Source of the DNA: Incurvaria masculella
Taxonomy: Eukaryota > Arthropoda > Insecta > Lepidoptera > Incurvariidae
Assembly (NCBI GenBank): GCA_946894095.1
Contig: OX335644.1
Coordinates: 16,473,595-16,537,594 of the forward strand
DNA: 64,000 bases
Direction: 5' to 3'
Shown: piece by piece, positions 55,316 to 64,000 of the stretch
Position numbering within the stretch: position 1 is the stretch's first letter
Layout of the letters: every line of letters begins with the position of its first letter
The notes under the pieces: model-generated
Databases searched by the model: none
Told to the model about the DNA's origin: nothing
What the model saw: only the letters and a program-made list of their open reading frames with translations
Position numbers and translations under genes: made by a program

Positions 55316-56613
55316 GGTGCTCGGCTAGTGGCAATACCTGCCCCAACTCTTCACGCGTTCAAGTGCTTGGCTAGGGGACAAGAACTGCCCAAACTCTTCA
55401 CGCGTTCAATTGCTCGGCTAGAGACAAGAACTGCCCCAACTCTTCACGCGTTCAAGTGCTCGGCTAGAGGCAAGAGCTGCCCCAACTCTTCACGCGTTCA
55501 AGTGCTCGGCTAGAGGCAAGAGCTGCCCCAACTCTTCACGCGTTCAAGTGCTCGGCTAGAGGCAAGAGCTGCCCCAACTCTTCACGCGTTCAAATGCTCG
55601 GCTAGAGGCAAGAGCTGCCCCAACTCTTCACGAGTTCAAGTGCTCGGCTAGAGACAAGAGCTGCCCTAACTCTTCAAGCGTTCAAGTGCTCGGCTAGAGG
55701 CAAGAGCTGCCCCAACTCTTCACGCGTTCAAGTGCTCGGCTAGAGGCAAGAGCTGCCCCAACTCTTCACGCGTTCAAGTGCTCGGCTAGAGGCAAGAGCT
55801 GCCCCAACTCTTCACGCGTTCAAGTGCTCGGCTAGAGACAAGAGCTGCCGCAACTCTTCACGCGTTCAAATACTCGGCTAGAGGCAAGAGCTGCCCCAAA
55901 TCTTCAAGCGTTCAAGTGCTCGGCTAGAGGCAAGAGCTGCCGCAACTCTTCACGCGTTCAAGTGCTCGGCTAGAGGCAAGAGCTGCCGCAACTCTTCACG
56001 CGTTCAAGTGCTCGGCTAGAGGCAAGAGCTGCCGTAACTCTTCACGCGTTCAAGTGCTCGGCTAGAGGCAAGAGCGGCCGCAACTCTTCACGCGTTCAAG
56101 TGCTCGGCTAGAGGCAAGAGCTGCCCCAACTCTTCACGCGTTCAAGTGCTCGGCTAGAGGCAAGAGCTGCCCCAACTCTTCACGCGTTCAAGAGCTCGGC
56201 TAGAGGCAAGAGCTGCCCCAACTCTTCACGCGTTCATGTGCTCGGCTAGAGGCAAGAGCTGCCCCAACTCTTCACATGTTAAAGTGCTCGGCTAGAGGCA
56301 AGAGCTGCCCCAACTCTTCATGCGTTCAAGTGCTCGGCTAGAGGCAAGAGCTGCCCCAACTCTTCACGCGTTCAAGTGTTCGGCTAGAGGCAAGAGCTGC
56401 CCCAACTCTTCACGTGTTAAAGTGCTCGGCTAGAGGCAAGAGCTGCCCCAACTCTTCATGCGTTGAAGTGCTCGGCTAGAGGCAAGAGCTGCCGCAACTC
56501 TTCACGCGTTCAAGTGCTCGGCTAGAGGCAAGAGCTGCCCAAACTCTTCACGCGTTCAAGTGCTCGGCTAGAGGCAAGAGCCGCCCCAAATCTTCACGTG
56601 TTCAAGTGCTCGT
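55316..56613. repeat. 46-bp minisatellite, about 28 units
   Basis: The unit carries 'aactcttcacgcgttcaagt' followed by 'gctcggctagaggcaagagc' and 'tgcccc'. The first three or four units are the most diverged and the centre is highly uniform; a subtype with 'tgccgcaactc' in place of 'tgccccaactc' clusters around 55850-56090. A period of 46 excludes a continuous coding frame. The array stops abruptly at 'caagtgctcg' near 56613. Confidence 0.95.
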
Positions 56614-57379
56614 GTATTGATTGAAATATCCCGTAAATAGCCACAAATTTTGAGGACGGGAACGGCAGCGTTGCCACGTTTTAGTGACAATGCAATGACG
56701 GTGGCGCCGATCAGTCAGTTCGCTTATGAATTTGGGACACAGCGAATGTTCGTTGCACTAAATGTCCAAAAACATCAGGTTTAAATTCGTAAGAGAACTG
56801 TGTATGTATTATCATTAAAACGTGGCTACGCTAATGCTAAATGGATGACTTTCGGTCGTCCTCCCGTCCTCGCTTCCTCGAAAGGTTTTAACTATGTAAT
56901 TGCTGATTTATACTATATATAAAAGTTTCTGAGTGTCGTCACGACGTATTTTTTCTATTTGATAGTCAACCAGTCTATGAAACGGCGTCGGTGCTCAATA
57001 TTTAAGTAGCTGAGCTCCCAATAAATTGTAACAATACAAGCCTAACGGGACTACGTGTCACATCGACGAATACCTTTTCCGCACAGAAACGTTCGATTCG
57101 CCACCCTATCTGGATGGAGAGAGGTTCGACGCCTGAAAACTAGGGCGCCACCTTGTTTCATTCAAATTGCCTATTACATTCAGATTACAGTGAGATACAC
57201 CCGGATAACGGGACTCGAATGGGTTTAAATAATGTGCTATTTGTAAATTCGCTTGTATCGGGAATTTAAAGTTGGTTGAGTTGAGAAGCGTTATTTTCGG
57301 TATCGTTCACTTCAGAAGAGAAAAGGAACGAAAGGTCATGTGGGCAGGGTCGCCGCCAAATGGCCAAACTGTCCATGCA
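56614..57379. other. Non-coding stretch with small inverted repeat
   Basis: 'cagttcgcttatgaattt' near 56706 and 'aaattcgtaagagaactg' near 56787 are inverted copies about 64 bp apart, resembling a small MITE. 57000-57150 has mixed composition. No gene. Confidence 0.5.
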
Positions 57380-57575
57380 ATCGTATGAGAAGCCGGCCTC
57401 GTGTTGCATGCCACACAGCCCAAACATCGCCTTCGCGCGCGAATGTGCTCAAGAAATGTGTTCCCACACAAACCTTTCAATAACTCTGCGACAATGTTCG
57501 CGTATGCCATTTACGTGTGGTTTGATGGTTTTAGAAAATTGGCGTCATCGGGTCTCGTACTAGGCTCACTATTTT
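57380..57575 (+). repeat. Dispersed family B, copy 4 (diverged)
   Basis: 'gcatgccacacagcccaaac', 'cgcgcgcgaatg'-like sequence, 'cccacacaaacctttcaata', 'tctgcgacaatg' and 'aaattggcgtcatcgggtct' keep family order. Confidence 0.55.
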
Positions 57576-57639
57576 ACACATTTCCCGCCTGAGGAGGGTC
57601 CCCAGAGGAACTTCACCAGTTTGTACCGCTTCCAACATC

Positions 57640-57965
57640 ATATTCCAGTAGGTCACGACATTTTTGGTCACGATAAGGTAAATGGCTGAATCTGGGTTCG
57701 CAGGGTAGAGACTCAACCCTCTGATGCTAGATATGTCGGTCTGCCTGCGCCGAGTGGTTGCGTTACCTAGATAAGGCGCATGGAAAAGAGTTATCGTGAC
57801 AAAAAAAATATGTGATAATGTAAATGGCTGCTAATAAGTTTAGGTTAAAAAACATATACAAGTTTAGGTTAAAAAAACGACTGGTTATTGTAGTATAATT
57901 AATAGGTATCAACATTTCCAGACATTCAGTATATTCATCAGCAGGTACATCTATATTGGCAAGAA
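57640..57965. mobile_element. Foldback element D, copy 3 (partial)
   Basis: 'taaggtaaatggctgaatct', 'gtcggtctgcctgcgccgag', 'tggttgcgttacctagataa', 'gactggttattgtag' and 'cagtatattcatcagcaggt' match copies 1 and 2 from the left arm to the centre. The right arm is absent, the copy ending near 57965. Confidence 0.7.
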
Positions 57966-59617
57966 CGTCCAAAAAACCTGGCCATTTTTTATTGAAATAT
58001 TCATAGAGATGATATGTGTTTAAATTCCTGACACTCAATAACAAATCAGTAACTATAATTAACAGAATTCACTTCGTTTTTTGTTTTGCAGTAAATTCAA
58101 GCGTATATTCCTTTCTTGAACTTAAAACTGTAATAGTTGCATAACCAGGGATCACACCCTCACACATTAATCAATAAAGTTATTCCAAAAACTTCCTCTA
58201 AAATTAGTTATTCAGCATTCCGGAAATGCAGACACACGAGGTAGACAGAGAGGGAGATGCAGAGAGCCATCGTGACCTCGGCAGCGGCCGGGTCACTCTG
58301 GTGTGGAGTGCTTCATTAATTCATAGCTGACTCCGCGAGGCGGCGCGCGGCACGGCGGCGGAGCCAGCGACGCTCAAATTTAGGCGCATAATCCCCTCAA
58401 AGGAAAACTTTCCGATAGCATTTGCCGGTTATACAATGAAACAAAGTCATTAAATACGTTAAGGGGACGATGAAATGATCAAGTTGCATACAATGGCTCA
58501 CGCCTGTTTCCTTCGTCAAATTAGAAATATCGTTCTGAAATTTTGCACATTAAATAAATCACCTGAGAGCTACGTTTGTATTTTTGGTTATTTTTTATAT
58601 TGCTAAAAGTTCCCCAGTTTGGCGTGCACCATCACTATACAATTAATGAACTTGAATTTTCTCCGTAATTTCTGAATAATTTGAATTCATCTGTTCGTTT
58701 TATTGTGTAGAAATCAAAATTACGACGACACTGCACTACAGACAGAGGCGCAATGTTTTCACCCTTCCTTACTCAATCCTGAATGATCCCAAATCCCCGC
58801 TTTATCTTAAAGATCGCTTCAATTATATCTCTTGTCGTAGTGTCCCACTCAGGTCTTCAGATAATCTCCTGCTTCTTATTCCGTCAAGTTCTTCCACTTC
58901 TTATTCAGGATCATTTACAGTTAATTCTGCCCGATTTTGAATCAATCGCCTCATAATATTAGGGAAAGTGTTTTTTCTGCTTTCTTGGTGCTTGGTATGT
59001 TATATAAATTCAATTAATTAACTAATATATGATTGTTATCATATATTATATGTTATCATAAATATGATATATGATATGATTATATAATATATGAGCAGTC
59101 TTAATTTATCTAATGTTCTCTAAGAGCCTTTTCACCTACTGCTGATTAGCTGAATTGCCACATATTAAGGCCTTTCTTAGCAGCTTGCAATCAATGCCAG
59201 TACAAGATAATCAGCACTTTAGTTATAAAGGCCCTTTGAGTGTCGATTGAAATAAATCAGCACTTGTTTAAAACCAGACTAAGTCTGATTATGGTGCTTA
59301 ATTTTAATAATTTTAATGTAACGTGCTGCCTGGTACTTTTTGCCAGGTAATATTTTCTCTAATATTTAGGTTAGCCGTTAGAAATTGCCTTTGGCAATAA
59401 TTTCGCCTCTTGCATCCTATGTACTCATATAGTAGTAACCAGTAAAAGATATTTCATTTCACTACTCTTGCTACTTATTTAGTAACATTACTTGCTGCTA
59501 TTTGTTGAGTCAAAATGAAAATTTAAAATCAAAATGAATGCATTATACTTAGCTAGGCACTGCTTTTTTTTAAATCGAGAGATTTGCTTTCCGAGAAAGA
59601 GTGTAGCGTTAACTGAC
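57966..59617. other. Intronic non-coding stretch
   Basis: A CpG-rich patch at 58260-58400 and an AT-only tract at 58990-59095 with 'catatatt' type inverted motifs stand out. No gene is recognised between the D element and the membrane exon. Confidence 0.5.
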
Positions 59618-59705
59618 CTGAACAACAATAGAGCCAACAGCGCGAGGAGCAGCGGCAGGAGCGTGCCGAAGCACGCCAGAAACAGCGTCTGCACGTCCGT
59701 GAACC
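59618..59705 (-). CDS. 88-nt exon encoding one transmembrane helix
   Basis: On the minus strand the exon follows the acceptor 'ctctccgtgttcgcag' (ends 59706) and stops at a strong donor CAG|GTCAGT (59618). In the open frame it encodes FTDVQTLFLACFGTLLPLL, then LALLALLLF: a run of about 22 hydrophobic residues long enough to cross a membrane once, preceded by polar, acidic residues. The exon starts in phase 1 and ends in phase 2. The middle exon at 24575 needs phase 0, so a further exon of length 1 modulo 3 is required if they are joined. The upstream extracellular part is not seen before the right end. Repeated exon copies follow in the upstream direction to 61095. Confidence 0.75.
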
Positions 59706-61095
59706 CTGCGAACACGGAGAGGACTGCGCACAGTTACTCTTTCTCTATTCAGACATCAACAGAACGAGCGGCAGCGGAGGAATCGTGGAGCACGCCAGTA
59801 ACTGCGTCTGCACCTCTGTGAACCATGTGAGCATGTAGAGGACTGCGCACAGTTACTCGTCCTCTATTCAGATGTCAACAGAGCAGCCGGCAGGGGTAGC
59901 ACCATGGAGCACACCAGAAACAGCGTCTGCGCCTCTGTGAACCATGCGAACTCGTAGAGGACTGCGCACAGTTACTCTTTCTCTATTCAAACATCAACAG
60001 AGCGAGCGGCAGCGGAGGAATCGTGGAGCACGCCAGTAACTGCGTCTGCACCTCTGTGAACCATGTGAGCATGTAGAGGACTGCGCACAGTTACTCGTCC
60101 TCTATTCAGATGTCAACAGAGCAGCCGGCAGGGGTAGCACCATGGAGCACACCAGAAACAGCGTCTGCGCCTCTGTGAACCATGCGAACTCGTAGAGGAC
60201 TGCGCACAGTTAGTCGTTCTCTATTCAGACGTCAAATGAAGCAACCGGCAGCGGTGGCGTAGTGGAGCACTTCAGAAACAGCGTCTGCACCTCTGTGAAC
60301 GATGTGAGCATGTAGAGGACTGCGCACAGTTACTCGTTCTCTTTCAGATGTCAACAGAGCAGCCAGCAGGGGTGGCACCATGCAGTACACTAGAGACAGC
60401 GTCTGCACCACGGAGGAATCCTCCGTGGTCTGCACCTCTGTGAACCATGCGAACTCGTAGAGGACTGCGCACAGTTACTCGTTCTCTATTCAGACGTCAT
60501 CAGAGCAGTGGGCAGGGGTGGCACCATAGAGCACACCAGAAACAGCATCTGTACCTCTGTAAACCATGCGAACACAAAAGGACCGCGCACAGTTACTCTT
60601 CCTCTATTCAGACTTAAGCAGTGCAGGCGGCACCGGTGACAACGTGTAGCACGCCAGGAACAGCGCCTGAACCTACATGAACCATGCGAACATGAAGAGG
60701 ACTAGGCATAGTTACTATTTCTCTATTCAGACTTCAACAGAGCGGGCGGGAACGGTGGCAGCGTGGAGCAACATCTGCACTTTCGTGAAATATCCAAGCA
60801 TAAAGAGGTCTATAGCAGAGCAAGCGGCAGCGGAGGGATCGTGGAGCAACTCAGTAACAGCGTCTACACGCCCTTCAATTCTGTAAATACGCGGACATAA
60901 AGAGGTTGGTCTACATGACTTTCTCTTCAGGCGTCAGAAGAACGACCGATAGTGGTGCCAGTGAATCCTGCGAACAGTTCTTCGTAAACCCATTCTATAT
61001 TCAGAAGCCACCAGTGCCGGCGGCCGCTGCGGCAGCATGGAACACGCTAGGCACTGTGTCTGCACCTCCGGGAACCCTGTGAACACCGAAAGGGC
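59618..61095 (-). repeat. Tandem array of exon-derived units, about 12 x 119 bp
   Basis: The anchor 'gcgtctgc' (or a variant) occurs at 59685, 59804, 59923, 60042, 60161, 60281, 60399, 60545, 60663, 60771, 60860 and 61056. The first five steps are exactly 119 bp. Each unit contains the exon counterpart plus the flanking acceptor region and 'gactgcgcacagttactc'. Units at about 59761-59998 and 59999-60236 are nearly identical, showing a 238-bp secondary duplication. In copies 2 and 3 the frame stays open through the exon equivalent and ends at TAG just beyond, but the acceptor AG reads AT. Units become more diverged toward 61 kb. Confidence 0.88.
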
Positions 61096-61726
61096 TACGC
61101 ACAATTCTACTTAGATGACAGTGGAGCGAAATATGTTGCCTTCTGCTTCATCATAATAAATCTGAAATATTCATATACCTTTTACAACGTATGTAGGTGA
61201 AAGTTATTTCAAGGCTCTCACTCACACATACTTATTGTATTACTGGGATATATATTTAGATAAGCGTTTCTGCACGTAGCTAACGCGACGTGGCGCGGGA
61301 GAGAATGTTCGATGACTCTACTAAATATTGTCTCCCTAACAAGCTTATCTAACTGAGCTTGCTCTACCTCCAACGAAATAAATGAAGCGAGATGGCACAA
61401 GACGTCAGGTCTCCCAGTCATGAAATGTAACACGCTCTCTGAGGATTCGCTTGTCCTACCATCCCAGCTCGATGAAATTATTATCAAGCGGTGTGTGGCT
61501 TTAGTGCTATTTTGCTAAGTACAACATTATCTACTTTTGCTAAGGATTACATTTACTTAAAAAGGTATTTTTAATAAGGTTACACCAAAAAAATCGTTTT
61601 ATTTTAATAAACACTGTAGTAGTAGTAAGTAGGAATTAACCTCAAAATTAAGAATCCATGTGCTCACAAAAAGCTGACTTGGTGGGGTCTTCTTTTTTAG
61701 CTTCTCTTATATATTCAGAAATCCGT
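61096..61726. other. Non-coding stretch with an unrecognised open frame
   Basis: An 89-codon minus-strand frame at 61218-61487 (starts MIIISSSWDGRTSESSESVL) has protein-like composition but no recognisable family and no clear splice signals. It could be the remains of a mobile element. Confidence 0.3.
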
Positions 61727-61830
61727 GTGAAACATCATCAACACACTGTAAGTAAGCCGTTTCTTACAAATCCTAATATGAGTGTAAACCACGGTTATCT
61801 CAAATCATACATAATATAGTTTTTCTACCT
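61727..61830 (+). repeat. Penelope-associated terminal fragment
   Basis: 'cgtgtgaaacatcatcaaca', 'cactgtaagtaagccgtttc' and 'accacggttatctcaaatca' are diverged copies of the right arm at 23650-23700 and of 24236-24260. Confidence 0.6.
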
Positions 61831-63759
61831 ACTATCTATAAACTTATTAATATTCCATTATTCGATCTACAAGTAACTTTCCCAACACGCGGACAATGGA
61901 ATGTCAAAATGTGCTTTAAAGATTTTTTCTCTGCTCTTATAAAGTTAGGCATCGTGAATGTAGGCGTTATTTATTCGTTTTCTTTCTCAGAGGCAACGAC
62001 ATCTTTGTAGCCCGTCCCTGTCGTCACTCCAGTAGGCCTATATCATTCTTTTAGTTGGGCCTCCAGACGTATGAGCGTGCGACATAAGTGTTGTATATTA
62101 AAAGTTACGTATGAAAAAGGTGTCCTAATCTAGTAAAGAAGCGCATTCGCTATTTTGACTAGTTCAAAAAGTTGGATCTTCAAGTCAGACCCTATTGTGA
62201 CAAGATCCGCCTGTGAGACCTGAAATTCAATCAATTAATTGTATATTAATGGTGTGGATTTCTTGAACCTGTGTGCTATATACAACTCAGTTCCTTATTA
62301 CTTGGTCCACTGAACTAAGCGATCTAAGTTGTTCGGGATCCCTTCCTCCAGGTGACTCATGGTTGGGTTCTCGAAACATGTTATATCATCAGCAGAGTTT
62401 ATAAGATCACACACGTGTTTTTTTAGAATATTTGTGAAACATCTTACCCAAAATTAAAATGTACATTTAGGCTTTGTCTTGCATTCAACTTAATTCAGAG
62501 AATACAATTATTATAATGCCCATTGAAATGAAGTTATGAATGGGACGATTATGACCGAAAAACGATTTATAAAGCCAATGAATATCTCCACAACCCTCGA
62601 CTTCCGTTCTTTCTGCGGCCAACCACTTTGCACCCGCTTGCGGATTGACAAACTACGACCGAGGCATCTTGATCCGGTTTTTAGTAAGTTTTTTTAATAT
62701 TTTTCTAAGTAATTTTCTTGTTATATATTAATTACTATTATTTCACAAACGTACACTCAAATTCTCTATGGGACACAAACGGAAATAATACATTTACATA
62801 TTTATTGCAAAAATGGTAATTGTAAAATTTGCTTAGCTAGCTAATAACATTTATTCTAGAGGATAATTAGGAAAGTAGATTATCACAGTCTGATTACAAT
62901 TTTGTAATAATTATAAGAACATACATTACTTCATGTATGTAATCATGACAGATGCCCATTCAATTTGCTGGCTGGGTCCTGTCCTGTCTTGCACTATTCT
63001 TATATTTTTTCTGTTAATTTAATTAATGTGTCCTTGCTTCATGGTCTATTCTACGTACATGCCATATTTGTTAAAAAAAGTTACGTCTAGTTAAGTACGA
63101 AAAAGAGTACATATTTTACTCGACATCTCCTTTTTTTACATATTCACTTCATTTATTTATTCCGGAAACTTAACAGCTAAATCATAAATGTAAATAACGT
63201 TGTTTCATTTTCTATAAAATTCATAATAATACAAAAAAGTGTGTGTGTATTGCATGGGTAGGTGTCATCTCCCACACATAAAAATACATTGTTCGAAGCC
63301 TCTAAAGATGCTTAAGAACTTTTCAGGCATATCCATTTGAGCACGTTAGAGAATGTCAAGTTGAGATTGAGCGTCGAAGTTTACCATCGCGTCGTCATTT
63401 CGCCAGGAGACGTTTTGCGTAAAGTTTAGGACGTGCAAAGGCAAACGCTTTATAAGTTACGATTCCTTCCGCAGGAACTTGGGGCCTTTTGTATGGGCGG
63501 TGTTTGCTTGTACGCTCGCTTAAAAATTCAATTTACAAATTTGCTTCATAACAAGCCACCTGTTAATGCACAAACTAACAGTACTACAAGGATTAAACTT
63601 TGGGTTCGCTTCGAATAATTTATATTGGCTGCGTACAATCTAACAAGCGATGATCTCATTTAAATTCCCCTTAAACTTTGACCTCCTATAGTTTTATTAT
63701 CAAAAAAACAAACTTTTTCCTTTTTAATTTCTTTTGCCTGATTAGAAACATTTATATTT
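61831..63759. other. AT-rich non-coding stretch
   Basis: A mixed-composition patch at 62580-62690 and another at 63340-63500 carry no recognisable exon. I looked for upstream exons of the membrane-protein gene and did not find a convincing one. Confidence 0.45.
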
Positions 63760-63890
63760 TTTTTTAAAAGGACATTGACATGGATACTCCACCTACTGTC
63801 ATGATTTTAGCCCAACTCACCACATAGTCACTAAGTGGTATGCCAGAAACTCCCTTAGAAACTCACAATTTTCATTGCCGCTTTGATTAA
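63760..63890 (-). repeat. SINE family A, 3' part
   Basis: 'ggacattgacatggatactc', 'ctactgtcatgattttagcc' and 'ttttcattgccgctttga' follow the family 3' body in reverse, with the A tail as a T run at 63755-63768. Confidence 0.6.
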
Positions 63891-64000
63891 CTTTTACAAA
63901 CCTTGGAGATTAATTTACAAAATGTATTTATAAAATATTACGCAGTAATTGAGGAACCTTATAGCTTTTACGTGGAATCTGTTTAATCTCAATGGTAGAA

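Noticed and set aside
55316..56613. CRISPR-like array
   Set aside because: The 46-bp units are contiguous with no unique spacers, and the context is a eukaryotic genome. It is a minisatellite.

Overview
The window looks like a gene-poor, repeat-dense piece of a lepidopteran (moth or butterfly) nuclear genome. Long AT-rich non-coding stretches are packed with degraded mobile elements of kinds familiar from Lepidoptera: (GTCC)n-bearing MITEs, elements beginning AACCGACTTC, a long tRNA-derived SINE, non-LTR retrotransposon fragments, a mariner and a Penelope-like fragment. There is no bacterial-style gene packing, no operon and no CRISPR. The species is not identifiable by reading alone.

The only host gene I can support lies on the minus strand and is spread over about 43 kb. 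Three exons are visible: a short 88-nt exon encoding one membrane-spanning helix (59618-59705), a 204-nt exon with an Ala/Gly-Gly repeat (24372-24575), and a terminal 1017-nt exon encoding a 338-residue polar, Ser/Pro/Asp/Glu-rich tail that ends at a stop codon (16791-17807). The second and third exons join in phase with strong splice signals. The first exon ends in a different phase, so at least one more exon must lie in the roughly 35-kb intron if all three belong to one transcript. The simplest reading is a single-pass membrane protein with a long cytoplasmic tail whose extracellular part lies beyond the right end. I do not recognise the family.

The most unusual structure is a tandem array upstream of the membrane exon, 59618-61095. 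About twelve units with a 119-bp period each carry a copy of that exon plus flanking intron. Several copies keep the reading frame open but have lost the AG of the splice acceptor. The exon in use sits at one end of the array, and a copy at the other end still has an AG.

Layout: 1-16.5 kb is intergenic with SINEs, two GC-rich islands (5.5-6.4 and 14.5-15.0 kb), foldback elements and a dispersed element called family B here. 16.8-24.6 kb holds the last two exons, with an intron containing a 1.14-kb foldback with 170-bp arms. 24.6-59.6 kb is intronic or intergenic and holds a 1040-bp mariner with intact ends, a foldback with 150-bp matching arms, several reverse-transcriptase fragments, a 140-bp satellite (52.7-53.6 kb) and a 46-bp minisatellite of about 28 units (55.3-56.6 kb). 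59.6-61.1 kb is the exon-derived array, and the last 3 kb shows little beyond SINE and Penelope-associated fragments.
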